A DNA stretch of 64,000 bases from Epiperipatus broadwayi (lineage: Eukaryota; Onychophora; Udeonychophora; Euonychophora; Peripatidae). Under the pieces are notes generated by a model. The model made no database searches. It was not told the DNA's origin and saw only the letters and a program-made list of their open reading frames with translations. A program made the position numbers and the translations under genes. The stretch covers positions 496,001-560,000 of the forward strand of contig JAQFVV010006215.1 of NCBI GenBank assembly GCA_028023455.1, in the 5' to 3' direction. Below are positions 45,671-58,612 of the stretch, piece by piece (the stretch's first letter is position 1; every line of letters starts with the position of its first letter).

Positions 45671-47149
45671 TTGATAACTTTTTCATTTGCTTACTTTGTA
45701 TCTGGTTGCTATTTGGGTGGTGGATGAATTCTGCAGTACAACACTATATTAGCACCAAAAAAATAAATGCACAATCAATAATAATAATAATCAATTGATT
45801 ATTGCTCAGGAGTTTATAAGTATAAATACAGGATGTAATAAAGTTGAATTTGCAGCTCTGAATCTGACTTTTTGCCATTGCACTAAACTGTATATTGCTA
45901 TGATCAGTTGATTTGCATAAGATGTTTTAGCAGCCATGTGGGAGGCTAAGCACAATAGTTTTAAGTAGAAATCAATCTAAGAATCTCTAGTTATTGAGTT
46001 CATAATTTCACTAATCTGCACAAAGCTTTTATTATTTATGCTTAACTAATTACTATAGATTATCAGTAGTGTCTTTGATCTATAGTAAGGAATAGCAATT
46101 AAGTTTTGTTGATATATTTTTGAATTAATAAAATGTCTTTTCTAAAACTATTTAATTTGAAAATGCTGTTTTGTTTGCAGAATTATGCTGAATTATTTGA
46201 GACATGGGTCAAGAATAAAGAATTGAACCATTCTCAAAATATTAAAAACAAATATTAAAAGATATGATGTTAAATACATATTTTGGTATACCTTTTAATA
46301 GAAATAATAAGTCATCAAACAACAAAAAAATATTCTTATTAAAAGTATTTATAATAAATTTAGTACAGGAACATAAGTAACATATAACAATGTAGAAGTA
46401 CAATATGTATACTCTATACTCAACAGTATTAATGATAACTGCTGATATACAAGAGAGTGAAACTATAAAGACAACTAATATGATATTGTATATTCTGCAG
46501 AGACTGCTATTTACAAAAAGTATGGTAAATATTTTTATCTTGCAAAAGCATGATGATAAATTGATTGAAATCATAAAAACATAAAATGAAATATTAGCAA
46601 TTATTTAATATTTTTTTTTGAGATTTTTTTATGTCATTTTTAACATTATTCTAGCAATGGGTATATGAATACTAGAAGAATATATATCCACAGTGGCCCA
46701 CAAAAAATATGACTGGTTTTCCTTTCAAAAAGCCTGCAGCACCATTTCTAAATCAACATATGGCGGGATAGAGACATAATTTAACTATTCACCATAAAAA
46801 GATTAAGGTGTTAGAATGTCTGAATCATAAGTTATAACATGAAATGTTTGTAATACCTTCTCCTTGCCATCATAAAATATTACAAATCATGTGAAAGTAT
46901 TCTTGAAACTCATGGATTTATTGCCATAAAGAGTGAAAAATCATTTTAAATATTTCAATAACAGCTTTGCCAATTTAAATAAAATTTAATGTTAATATTA
47001 GTGTATTGTTCCATTTGTATTAAAATGCAAAACACAATGCCAAATTTTCTGTCATAACTTATAAACCAGACATAATAGTGTTTTGAAGTTTTATGATGAA
47101 TTATTAAACTATGTTGCTATATAAAGTGTGAATTGATTCAGAGAGGGTA
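45671..47149. other. AT-rich spacer with a family E end fragment
   Basis: ATTGCTCAGGAGTTTATAAG at 45801-45820 is the end of family E (see 61187-61486). A frame at 46242-46574 is Ile/Phe-rich with no domain. TGGCCCACAAAAAATATGAC near 46693 may be an old transposon end. Otherwise nothing. Confidence 0.4.
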
Positions 47150-47639
47150 TTTTAGATAGCTAGCAAAGAAAATAGCCATCTTTTCATTGAGAAACCCCTT
47201 TGGGTTCTCTTACCCATGTATTGCATTTTCAATCTCTTCTTGTTACTCCTAACATGCATCTCTCAATACTTCTTTGAGTGTTTTGGAGTCTTTGTATTGC
47301 TAAGTGTCGAAGTCTCAGATCCATAAGTAAGAACTAGTAAAACACATTTATTAAAAACCTTCCTTATCAAACACACAGACATATTTCTTTTTAATATTAA
47401 GTTATTTCTACCAAAAGCACTCCAAACAAGTTTAATTGTATGATTAATTTCATCCATTATGTTTCCATCTGTAGTAATAATCTGACCAAGGTATTTATAG
47501 CTATTAACTTTTTATAACTCACCATAATGCTTATTTCCATCTTTTGAGAAAATCCAATTAACATTACTTTAGTCTTTTTAACATTTACCTTTAGTCTCTT
47601 ACTTTTATCTGATAACTCTAACAATATTTACTGAAGCTC

Positions 47640-48020
47640 TAAAGCATTATTTGCAAAAATAACTACATCATCTGCAAAATCTAAATAATCTCAATTTACT
47701 TTTACTCCTTTAGCTTCCCATTTTAATCCACAAAATACTTCTTGCAAAACTGCTATGAAAAGTTTTGGAGATATGAAGTTACACCGTCCTACACTCTTCT
47801 CAATGTTAACCTTCCTAGTATCATTATGTAATCTAATTGTTGCTGTTGCATTTTTATAAATATTCTTTAAAATATGACAATATCCAGGATCTATACTTTG
47901 ATGATCCAATGCTTTAATCACGGAAGAAATGTTTATAGAATCAAATGCCTTTTCATAATCTACAAATCCAAAGCATAATGGCAACTCATATTCATTGGTC
48001 CTTTCTATAACTTCTCTCAA
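47640..48020 (-). pseudogene. RTE-like reverse transcriptase domain
   Basis: NEYELPLCFGFVDYEKAFDS is motif A (aspartate in FVDYEKAFD). ATATIRLHNDTRKVNIEKSV follows, then ISPKLFIAVLQEVFCGLKWE is motif B, whose RQGD has become GRCNF by mutation. Motif C lies just downstream as DFADDVVIFAN on the same strand (about 47650-47690) after a stop. Catalytic residues are nearly kept, but the frame is not. Confidence 0.82.
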
Positions 48021-48979
48021 TATTTATTGTGATCCACTATACTAAAATCACTTTTAAATCCAGTTTGTTTCTTTTGCTAGACATGTTGTAATTGATAAAA
48101 ATTTTGCATAGAACTGATAAAGGAACTGCATTTGAAATTTCAATCTTCTTTGTCACCTTTTTTGAATATTAATATTAATACTGCATTCTTCCAATCATCT
48201 GGTACTTTGTCATTTATACATTTGGTGTATAACTTTTCCAAAACAAAATCTATTTTTTTAACCTGCTTCTTATAATATATCAACTATAATTCCATCATTA
48301 CTTAGAGCTTTTCACTTCTTTATATATTTATTTGCATGTCTCACTTTTTTATTTAAAATCCTGGGCAATTCAGAAGATATAATAGATGTAGGAGGTACTA
48401 GTTATTTATTACTATATAAATGTTGATAGAATTCTTCTATCCATTTCATGATGTCCTCTCTCTTTTTAGTAATACTTCCCTCTTTTTTTTTCTTATTGCA
48501 GATAAAAATTTCATACCAATACCAAAATGTCATTTTACACTCTTGAGATTCTTATTCTCTTCTACAGCTTTTCTTGTTATTCCACAATTATACTTTCTTA
48601 TATTATTATTAACACTTTTTCACATCTTTTTACAAAATTTGAGATATTCAATCCTTCTTAATGCATCATTTTTATATCTTCATATTCCTTCTTTTCTTCA
48701 TAAATTCTCTAGTCTCAGTAGAACTTTTATTGGTCAATTGCTACTTTTTTCTACCAGCTATCTTTGTTCCAGTTTTTAAAAGTGTATCATTTATTTTCCT
48801 ATTAATTTTATTTAAATCTGACTCACGTTCAAAATCTACTAATACTTGAAACCGATTTGCAAGTTCTAATTTAAATTCAATAGAATGTTCCTAAAGATTA
48901 GGAATATCAACTGTCAATATTGTTTTGCTTAATAATTTTTGTTTCTCTAGTTTTGCATTAAAACGTATCTTACATCTTA

Positions 48980-49696
48980 CTAATCGATGATCACTTCCTG
49001 TATTGAATTTACTAAGAACATTACAAATATGTATTTCCTGTTAGTCAAAATATAATCCAATTCTGCTGTACCTTCATTTGGATGCTTCCATGTCCATTTC
49101 CTTTTAACATTTTTCTCAAAAAATGAATTCATAATATAAAGTTTTTCTTTTTCTGCAAACTCCACAAGTCTATGGTCTCTCTCATTTTTATTACCATAAC
49201 CAAATTTACCTATAGCACTTTCATCTTTCATTTGTTTACCAATTCTAGCATTAAAGTCTCCCATAACACTTTTAAAATGTTGTTTAGTCTGATCAAAACT
49301 CTTTTGTACATCCATATAAACATCTTCTACTAATTTACCACTATAAGAACTTGTTGGGACACAAACCTGAATTATCTACATTTGGTATCTACTATTAAGT
49401 TGAATAACTAAACTTATCACTCTGTCTGATATACCATCAATCTCCACAATATTATTATTTCACTTTTTATTTATAATGAATCCTACTCCACTTGTACTTC
49501 CAATCCTTGTGCCTTTGTAGTAGAATATATGTTCACTTTCTAAATCAATTGTCTCTTTACATTTTCTTCTAACTTCATAAAGTCCAATAATGTCCCACGT
49601 AATATAAGACTTCTTTTTCCAATTCTTACAATTTTCCTTCACTTGAAAATGATCTGCAATCAGTTGATTCTTAGCACCATTTGCTTTTGCCACCAA
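48980..49696 (-). pseudogene. RTE-like endonuclease domain in two blocks
   Basis: The first block (49460-49696) reads WDIIGLYEVRRKCKETIDLE and GVGFIINKK; GLYEVR stands where the catalytic glutamate motif (GLxEtR) lies. The second block (48980-49315) has FKSVMGDFNARIGKQMKDES, with the conserved GDFNA aspartate and asparagine, then WTWKHPNEGTAELDYILTNR, with the usual (I/L)DYIL motif. About 140 bases between them are out of frame. Confidence 0.82.
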
Positions 49697-50015
49697 CTGC
49701 TGTCTTGGCTGGTGACTTTATTGCCTCTTGAAAATAAGGACTATGATTTATTTTTGACTGTCATGATTGTATATATCTATTTAAAAAAATGTTCATTCAC
49801 ACACATTCATTTTGTATTATCAGGCAACTGAGAAGAAAGGCCATGGTGTTTTTTAATCTTAAACTCAGATGTAAAAATCCAATAAACCCACCATTCTGGC
49901 TAATGTGTCTTGTGAGCAGACCATCTATGTTTCATACTATATGAATAATCACATAGTATTAACAGCTGCAACAACAAGAACATATGGAGTGGACATTAGG
50001 AATTTGGCCCAACCG

Positions 50016-50725
50016 GAATCAAATGGCCTCTTTTCAGTTAACCCCCCCCCCCCCACCCCCCCCCCACTCTTCTCAAATTAAAAACAATTTTTTAAAAAAT
50101 TTGAAAGGGTCTTCTTATTTATTTTTTAAAAAAAAAAAAAAAAAAAATTTAAAATAAAAAAAAAAAAAAAATATTTTTTTTTTTTTTTTATTATTTTTTC
50201 CCCCCAAAAAACATAAAAAGAGGGGGAAAAAAAAAAAAAAAACAACCGAACAAAAAAAAAAAAAAAAAAAAAGAAGATTTTTTTTTTATAAAATTTTAAA
50301 TTTATAATTAATAATATATATTGATATTAAAAAATAATTTTTATGAGAAAAAAAAAAAAAAAAAAAAAATTTTTTAAAAAAAAATAGAAAATTTTAAAAA
50401 AAATATGGGAATTGTAGAAAAAAGAAATTTTTTACTTTAAATAACGTAAAAGTTTATTTTTTTTTTTTTTATTTTTTTTTTTTTTTTAATTAAATTTTTT
50501 TATTATAAAAAAAAAAGCAATTTATTTTTGAAAATAACTTTTCCTTTTCACCAAAAAAAAAATAATAAAATTATTATTTTAATAATATATGTGGAGTTGA
50601 TTTAATTATAATAGGAGATATTTTTTTAAAATAAGGTTTTTTTTCAGTTTTTGGGGTGGGCCAATTACAAAGTTTGAATTTTCCCTCAAAAAACCAATGA
50701 ATCAAATGGCCTCTTTTCAGTTAAC
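50016..50725. other. Homopolymer-rich block between 27-bp direct repeats: likely assembly error
   Basis: The 27-bp sequence from GAATCAAATGGCC to TTTTCAGTTAAC is present at 50016-50042 and 50699-50725. Between them is about 650 bp of C, A and T homopolymers (C13ACCCC..., A20 and more) unlike anything else in the window. The bases before each repeat also correspond in a corrupted way (TTGGCCCAACCG and TTCCCTCAAAAAACCA). This reads as a low-quality long-read segment fused into the contig. Confidence 0.75.
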
Positions 50726-52189
50726 AGCAAACTCCTTTCTGCAGGGAAAATTATTAAATATATATAGAAATATGTGTTATATTTTCATATTAGGAAAATT
50801 ACCATCAGATGTTAATATTTTAATATTTTCTAATATGAAAATATTACAGATATTTCTACATATTTAAATATCTAACCAATTACATCTGTTAAAAGTTATA
50901 TATATACAATTTTATTGTTTTATCTTTGTGTGATCAAAAGTATTTTTTTTGTTATTATAAAGTAAATGTTTTTTTAAACCTTTTAATATTTAATGTGGCA
51001 CTGTAGAAAACACATTTGTATAGAACAATAAGAATGAATCTTGAAAAAAAAAATGATATCTAGACTTCAGTATAGCTGAATAAAATGACAAGAGAGTTGA
51101 AATAATATGTAGGCTGCTGTCTACTTTAAAATATACACAATATCTTCAATACGGAAATCAATACAACCAAAACAATTTTCACAAGCTTTTCTAAAAATTT
51201 TCAATGGCATGTTACAAAAAGACATTCTTGATAAAAGAAAATATATCTGCTGAAATATTGAAAGATCTTACTTTTTTAAGGTATATATTTTGTCACAACT
51301 TGTCACTGCAAACTTTAGCTCATCAATCCTGTTTTTGGCATGGATATTATGAAACATATAAATAGAAGTCAACTTCTAAATAGCAGATGAGATATTTATA
51401 AATATAACAGATATAACACTATTGTGCTTGTAAATGTATTTCTTGGATATTCTGTAAAGATGATAATTTAGGAATGTTAGAAGTTATTCTATAAAAGATA
51501 TTTTAGTTATGGGAATAAAAAGTATTTAAAATCAAAGTTATCAATTTATTTAATTAAATTGCAAAAAGGTTTCATTTTTGCTCTCCAAACATTACCTTTG
51601 TACTGTGATAGTGTTGAAAATTTTTGTTTTAAAATACAATAAAAATTTGAGTTTGATTCAGATTTTTTAAAATGATTAATTTGTCAATACTTTGGAGAGT
51701 TAATATCACTTCAATTTATTTTATATCCGTATTATAATTTCCTTGAACTTATTTGTTAAAAATTTATTAAGCTAATTTGATTCCATACATGCTTTATAAT
51801 TAAATCTAATTGAATTAATGGTGAAAAATAATTTTATATATCTTCTTGTTTTTCATTTTATTAAAATGATTTAATTAAAATTATTTTAGAATTGGAAAAT
51901 TGAAGTTGACTGTTTAAAACAGTAAAATAATTAAAACAATAGATATGTATTACATATTAAAGTTATTATAAATTATATTTTAAATTTTATTTTATCAAAA
52001 TATTTAAAATATCAAATTATTATAATCTCTTACAATAATGCATATGACTTACTTTTATACACAAAGCCCAAATTCACCCTTGTAATGTGGTTGTGCTTAC
52101 ACTTATTATATTCACTCAAATTTGAGTGCTTCATCTAATAAATTCTCTTCATTTTATATCATATTATTAATCAGTTGCTCTGTGCAGTT
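50726..52189. other. AT-rich spacer
   Basis: Inverted AT-rich segments near 50755-50870 (ATTTTCATATTAGGAAAAT and TATTTTCTAATATGAAAATA) form a weak hairpin. Nothing else recognised. Confidence 0.45.
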
Positions 52190-52194
52190 TAATA

Positions 52195-52330
52195 CAGTGG
52201 CAGACTTAAGTGATAAATGATTTTGGATTGATACTCAACTCCACTTTTAGTGCTTGAACATCAGATGACCTCCCAAGTAATTATCCATTAATTACTTTTT
52301 ATTGATCTGGTGCTAACTTCAGCCAACTGT
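52195..52330 (+). mobile_element. Family G tRNA-like SINE
   Basis: ACAGTGGCAGACTTAAGTGA head, CCACTTTTAGTGCTTGAAC, CCAAGTAATTATCC and TTATTGATC tail match the family at 20985 and 35310 with many changes. Confidence 0.42.
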
Positions 52331-52639
52331 TATTATCATAATTATGCTTTTCAATATTTATGGCATTCATTTATCCCTAAAAAAGGAATATTTTTAATTC
52401 AACTTGATATTTTTTAATGTTTTTATACTGTTCATTTTATGCTTAATTTTCTAGATGATTTGCTAAATGTTATTTATGTGGAACTTTTTTTAAGAGCTAA
52501 ACCATTTTTTAAGAAATTAGACCACTTCAATGTGACCAAAATAAGGTATTTCAATCTGTGTTCTATGCTTCAAGAAAGTTTAGTTCTATTCGAATTAAGT
52601 ATTCTATCTGTTTGATTTCACTGCTGACCGTGATGTTGA

Positions 52640-52960
52640 TATGCTTCCGGTATCTTTGCAATGAATATTTTGATATTTATTATTGAAGAACATATGCTCT
52701 GCATCGTAAATTAGAGCGGCAGATTCTGAAGACCAAGAAGACAAAAACTGTCAATAAGGTTTAAATTATCATCATCACTTGCCATTTCTGTTATTAAAAT
52801 CTTAGACTTCTTTGCATTCACCCTTAAAAGTAGCTTTTTATTTTACTTACTAACTTTCCTAAAAAGTTTCTTCAAATTTTCTTCATTTTGGATTATAAAC
52901 GTTGTACCATCAACATATTTAGGATTATTATTATTTTTTGTTTCTATCAACGTCATCGAC
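52640..52960 (-). pseudogene. RTE-like RT fragment (motif C/D region)
   Basis: Minus strand reads NPKYVDGTTFIIQNEENLKK, a block matching YADDTTL...NEEDL with ADD changed, then LLLRVNAKKSKILIT, matching the LKLNxKKTKIM motif D of RTE-type elements. A stop lies between. A different RTE lineage from 47150-49740, judging by the spacing and wording of these motifs. Confidence 0.55.
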
Positions 52961-53021
52961 TAATGATTAGAATGATTTTCTAATTTAAAATATTTTTCAC
53001 TATAGCGAGAAATAAAGAAGT

Positions 53022-53033
53022 GGGGGGGGGGGG
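53022..53033. repeat. G12 homopolymer
   Basis: Twelve G in a row at 53022-53033. Length in the assembly is unreliable for such runs. Confidence 0.8.
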
Positions 53034-53589
53034 AGTAAAGAATGAGACAGAAATATTACAAATCAGTTTAATATGCTAAAATAATTTTTTTTAAAAAAAA
53101 ATCTTAATTTTAACAAGTGTAGCCATTTCTACTGCGGAATAATTTATTTTATCATTAAATTGTATAAAGTTTTTTAATTACATTTGTTTAAAATGTTATA
53201 CGTATGTATAGAACATATTCATAGACATAATTCTACATTTTTATATGTTAACAAAACAAATTAATGAAATCGTTAGCTGGCATAAGTTTATCAATTGATA
53301 GTACATCGCATATTTAAAAAAAGATTGATTTTATAATTATAACATAAATATTTAACTTTTCAGAAATTAATTATAAAACGGAATAACGTTGCACTTTCAC
53401 ATTTCAAGTAAATCATCTCATTGATTTTATTTAATAGTGCTTATGAGTTTTTTCAACAAGAGAAATTTGTTTAATTTTATATTTATATTGCTTTTTGCAT
53501 ATTTTGCTTTTATTACTAGTTGCAGTCAAATCTGCAATGACTTCTGGCCATATCATGCCTCTCCCTAGAATGATCTATCATGTTTAATA

Positions 53590-53705
53590 TCATACAATAA
53601 AGATATATATAAGAGATGGTGATCTGGGCCAACTGATGAGTACTGGTTCAGCACGAAATGCATCTTGAGGGTCATTTGTCCTTTATTGTATCTTTATTTA
53701 TATGA
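53590..53705 (+). mobile_element. Family B-related element with an intact-looking ribozyme
   Basis: A short unit with a hammerhead core, bounded by ACAATAAAGATA on the left (53594-53605) and TATTGTATCTTTATTTATATG on the right, which are partly inverse to one another. It lacks the rest of the family B arm. It may represent a separate, simpler subfamily. Confidence 0.5.
53622..53675 (+). ncRNA. Hammerhead ribozyme motif (53.6 kb), canonical core
   Basis: CCAA, CTGATGA 53633-53639, stem II GTACTG/CAGCAC (one A-C mismatch), GAA 53655-53657, stem III ATGCAT 53658-53663 (self-complementary), C53664 at the cleavage position, TTG pairing with CAA. All conserved core bases are present with C at the scissile site. 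Confidence 0.75.
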
Positions 53706-54120
53706 AAAATGAAAAGAGAGAGAAATGGAGTTTGTTAATACATCGATGTTTAATATGTCAAGCTTCCCAAGTACATAGTCATAATTTTTTATGTCCTCAG
53801 TCCATACAATTTATTGCTGGTTATCCTATTTACTTTTTCCAATAATATTTTTATAAGCAACACACACACACACACACATATATAGTACAATTTCAACTTG
53901 GACATAAATTCTTCAATCAAAAGTTTATCCACTTGTTCATTTTCTTTGCTGTTTTAGAGTTTTAAAAAATTATTTACCAGTAACAATCATCCTTAACTGT
54001 CACATTTGTAAAGAAACCTATAAAGTAGCATAGCTGCAATAATTCTGATTTTTTTTAATGATAATGTTTAGTTTAATATAATAGAATTGATTAAATTTGT
54101 TGTTTTGCAAAATATATATT

Positions 54121-54475
54121 TACATAAGTAGAGGGATTCAAACTCAGTATTTTTCAGTCTATTCATCATCCACTCCATCTCAAGCCACTGATATACCTGA
54201 CCACATACATGTGTAAAAGTTACATGATCCAAATATATATATGTCATGCAGAACCAGTACTCATTAGTTGGGCCAGATCATAATCTCCCATATATATATA
54301 GGCAGTTCTTAGTTTATATTAAGATAGCAATTCCTCAAACTTTAATGGACATGATTCAATCTTATCATCCTTACAACTATTCAATCATCATATTTTATTG
54401 AAAAACAATGATGGAATGCTCAGTGCCCTTATTGGATTTGATATTGTAGTCATACCCATGTAGACATTATATCAG
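54121..54475 (-). mobile_element. Family B half-element, antisense arm
   Basis: AAGTAGAGGGATTCAAACTC opens the arm. A degraded hammerhead follows on the minus strand (CTAATGA, GTACTGGTTCTGCAT, GACATATATATAT, TTGG), then TTAATATAAACTAAGAACTG in reverse. The segment then continues toward the family B centre (CCCATGTAGAC) and stops. No second arm. Confidence 0.6.
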
Positions 54476-54489
54476 TCTAACTCCTTATC

Positions 54490-55338
54490 TATCTACTTAT
54501 ATATGCATGAAACATTCATTATAAGTAAATCACATACTGTCTTAGAATTATGAAGTATATGTTATAGAAAAAAAAATGTAAATCTGCCTCTATATATTAA
54601 TTATAGTTGAGCTGATTAACTGCTATATTTTATATATCTATATAATATGCAATAACTTATATTTTATTTGTAAGCTTTGTTTTATAAAATAAAAAATATT
54701 TTACAGTATTTTTCATTATGCACATATATATATTGTAACCTTCCCTTCCGTTTTTTCCAACACACCTCTCTATCTTACCCTACCTTCTTTATTCTACCCA
54801 TACCATACTAGCTCAATAATAAACCATCAAATATAACAACAATAAAGGTAAGACTCGTTATGAGGTTTGAAACTTACTAAATATTAAAACATAAGATAGA
54901 TTTTAGTGACAATTACAAGAGAGTAGTTTTAACATTGAGAAGTATATAAAGTACACTCCACAATGGCAATGCTATTGTGACAATTCTCCTGCTACTATCC
55001 TATTATAATCATTAGGAAAAATCCCACAACAAGCAATGACGAACATAATATTTCATTTAAATAATGAAATAACTACCTGTATACAATTTAAGAATCCTAA
55101 AAATAAAAACATTAACCAAATTACATTACCTTAAAATAATTGATATTATCCTTTGGCTATCTCAGGGATCATAAGTATTCTAATTCTAAAATACAACGTA
55201 ACAATTAGATTGATAATTAAATAATTGAATCATGAGAGGGATTTTACTGGGATGCAACCATTTAAATAAAAGCACACTTATTGTTACAATTAATGATTAA
55301 CCTCATATTAGAAAACTTAATCCAACTATTATTATTAT

Positions 55339-55390
<52 letters not shown>

Positions 55391-55392
55391 TA

Positions 55393-55424
<32 letters not shown>

Positions 55425-57339
55425 GATGATGATGACGAGGAGGAGGAGGCATGGAAATCAACAATGGCTATCTACTAATTAACCGCATTTAAGTAACTTA
55501 ATCTAATTTTCCCAAGATTTGTTCTCATGCTTGTACTAATACCCATTACTCTAGAATACTCATTTTATTATAATAAAAGCTTTATTACACCATTATTATT
55601 TACAAAGTCTAATTCACTAAAATACATCTCATAATTAGTTGACATTCACTGGCTGTAATCAAATCTTTCAAAACTATGGACCTTCAAATATATTTGGTTA
55701 GTAACTTGATTCTGAAATAATATAATAATTTTAAATTTATAATAGAACATATATTTCAACTTAAGTTACAAAATTAGAATGTGACTCTCAAACATATTAA
55801 TGATTTCTTTTATACGCTCTCCCTTTTGTAATATTTAATAGTATATTTCACATGGCTCTTCAAGATTCATTTATATCTAAATAAATGTGAAATACCATAA
55901 GCTTTCTTTAATATAGTTATAATTTAAAAGCAATTACTGGTTAATGTATTAATTATAAACTCTTAAGTGTAACTCCTCAAATGAGGTATGTAATCAAAAT
56001 ATGATATGTATAATTTTATGGGGATAATGTGCTTTATTGATATGACCTTGTGATGAAAATGACTCTCAGACTTAATAAAATTACTATGATAAAGTTTAAA
56101 TCAAAATATTCATTTATTTACAACATTAAGAATAAATAACAAACAATTATACATATAAAGTTAAACATTTCATTAACAACAACAAAAAAGCATTAAATTG
56201 TTTTACATTGACAGCAAATTAATTACATTTTTTACAAGTACATAATGGTTATTATATAAAATCAACCCCTCCCATAGTTAGTCTCTAGTTCTTTTTAAAA
56301 GTATAAGTTTATTATTTTATTATCATGTATGCTTTCATATTGATCTAGTGTCTTTGCATCATTCATGAGTTATCTGGTGGCTATCTTCTTATTCCTTTTC
56401 CTTACTACTGGATATTTATAGTTCTCAATATCATTTATAGCATTTAAATCATATTTCATATTACTAAACTTGACATAAAATATTAATTATAATTTAATCA
56501 ACAAAACCATTGTTGCTGTGATAAAAAAATAAAACAATATTCATAATATAATCAAAATGAATATTAAGCTAAGAAATCTTTCCATATCATACAATTCATT
56601 TATGTCTCCATTCTCTCTTTCACTTATATTTTATAGTGTTTTTTTATCTCAGTTATTTATACTCATCTAGTAATTTATTCAAATTACTATTCAAATATAA
56701 AATATTGGTTCTGTACATGGTTTTACCTTCAAGTAAATCTATCAAGATTTAGGAAGAAATTATAAAAGCCTTTAAATATTTCATCTACCTTTGATGTCTC
56801 CTATATTATTATTTACCTAAAACTTTATCGATGAGAAACTGATTTTATTAAATACTATATTCAGTAATATATCCTAATAAAAAGGATGGAGGTTTCTTTT
56901 AAGTATGAGGTGTCATATTTTAGCAGGCAGTCATTTTCTTAATAATTCAACCCCCACTTTATCCTGGCTTATTCCCTGAGCACTTATGGTATATACTATC
57001 TTCATTTCTTTGTAGAAAACCCTCCCATCTCTTTCCAATAAATATATGAGTATCACTCAGATAACTCCCACTTAACTATTTTTCAGTTCTTTATGATGAT
57101 ATTTTATCCTATCCTATTAAAAGTTTTTTTAAAATAAAGAAGTCAGAGTTAAATTATTTCATTTGCAGGAGATTGGGAGGGGGGCAAAATAATGATTTAA
57201 ATAAAACCATTGATTGGAGTAAGAAAAATAGGGTACCAATGTATCTAATCAGCTATCTACATTTTTATTTTTTATTAGACCCTTTAAACATTGACTTAAT
57301 TTATAAATTCAATGTGTAATCTAAAACCTTCTAATATTA
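54490..57339. other. AT-rich stretch, unclassified
   Basis: AATAACAATAAAGGTAAG at 54838 recurs near 40305. The rest holds a microsatellite (55325-55450) and no coding motif. Runs of GA-rich bases near 57170 are not part of a gene I can identify. Confidence 0.4.
55325..55450. repeat. Inverting (ATT)n/(AAT)n then (GAT)n/(GAG)n microsatellite
   Basis: CTATTATTATTATTA flips to TAATAATAATAA at about 55340, so the first part is self-complementary. It then decays to GATGATGATG and GAGGAGGAGG. Confidence 0.9.
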
Positions 57340-58090
57340 GTTTTCATTGACAGGTTTTTTTTGGGTAGTATTTGCTTTTTTTTTTTTTCAATTTCTAAAA
57401 AAGATCAATGATAAGTTTTCAAGGTTTCTTTGGATTTCTCACTAATATTGGTTTACAAAATTGATTACTTTAGAATTTTAACATTTCCCTCTGTAATTGA
57501 CAGATTTGTTTTGCAATTTTTATTATTCTATCATTAAAAATTTGTGTAAATGTTTTTTTCTGATCATCTTCCTAAAAAGTGGAGAGAAAAAATTTGTGTG
57601 AATGGCACCTGTAGCATCTCTAATTTGAACGATCTATTTTAGTTGACAGATTTGATTTGGAAATTTTGTATAATTTTGTTTTTAAATTTAAAAATTTTTT
57701 CTTTCTCATTGGCTTTTCAAAAAATGAGGAGGGAGGAGTGAATTGTTGGATTGTGTTATCTAATTCCAACAACTTTTTCATTTAAATAATAATTGATTAA
57801 TAATATATAGTGATTACATCTTGATGAAAAATAAAAATTGTACACTAACATGATTGACAGATTTGGGTTTAGAAATTTAGATGTCTTTAAAAGGGTGCAA
57901 ATTTCTTCTTTTTTATTGGCTTTTTAAAAAGTGAGAAGAGTGGTGAGGAGGAATAGATGAATTGCATCTATTACCTAATTTTAAACAACTTGTTTTGATT
58001 GATAGATTTGTTTTTTGGACATATTTTGACTTAAGTTTTCTTTCTTATTGGCTTTGTAAGGATGGAGGGGAGGGGGAGAGGTAATTGTTT
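57340..58090. repeat. Degenerate tandem array, about 150-200 bp period
   Basis: TTGACAGATTTG-like starts recur near 57350, 57500, 57640, 57853 and 58000. Each is followed by a T-rich stretch, TTTCTTTTTTATTGGCTTTT, an AAAAAGTGAGGAG-like purine block and TTTTAAACAACTTGTTTT. Units are heavily diverged. An open frame near 58062 runs out of the last unit and is not a gene. Confidence 0.55.
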
Positions 58091-58542
58091 TGTGTACTTT
58101 GATCCAGCTACATTCAATGCAAATCTAATCAAACACTGCAAAAAAACAAGTCTATTGTTAAAATTAAAAACTAAATGCAAATACAGTCATTTGAATAAAA
58201 AAACAAGTCTATTGTTCCATAAACATTTTAAATCACCAACAAAGTTTATTTTGAAACTAATTTTTAACAAATTAAAAAAATAAATTATTGTAACATAGTG
58301 GTATGAAAATATTGTTGCCTTTTTTATCTTTGACTTTTTAAAAAAAATTAATTCACATTAAATTTATAAAAAATAAAAGTTGGTCAAAAAAAAATCTACC
58401 AATATAAACTAATTCAAAGGGAATTTAGATTATACAATGCATTTAATATATAGGGTATATGAGCACAGACTTTCACACGACCCACCACTCTCCACTCTAT
58501 CTAATAACACTGATACACTTAAACACATATACGTTGAAAAGA

Positions 58543-58612
58543 TAAATAATCACCAATATAGGTATTTCATGCTAAACCAGCAATCATCAGTTGGTCCAGA
58601 TTATCATCTCCA
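58543..58612 (-). ncRNA. Hammerhead ribozyme motif, family B (58-kb copy, left arm)
   Basis: Minus strand: ACCAA, CTGATGA, TTGCTGGTTTAGCAT, GAA, ATACCTAT (one change from self-complementary ATACGTAT), A, TTGGT. Core intact; stem III carries one mismatch. Confidence 0.72.

Larger units (their letters stand above)
47150..49740 (-). mobile_element. RTE-like LINE, about 2.6 kb, decayed
   Basis: Minus strand order: endonuclease start at 49696, endonuclease end at 48980, a linker with scattered stops, RT (48020-47640), and the downstream region with YGSETSTL (about 47310), to a GGGTTTCTC-containing 3' end near 47190. The motif set (GDFNARIGK, GKFGYGNKNERDHRLVEFA, EKAFDS, SPKLFIAVLQEVF) is typical of RTE-type or close relatives. 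The 5' end is missing or beyond recognition. No TSD. Confidence 0.82.

Noticed and set aside
45145-45798. Overlapping long frames rich in Ser, Thr, Val or Tyr on both strands
   Set aside because: All are readings of the compound trinucleotide repeat; no unique sequence or domain.
50041-50640. Centromeric or telomeric satellite
   Set aside because: No repeating unit; composition of irregular homopolymers and flanking direct repeats fit a sequencing or assembly error.
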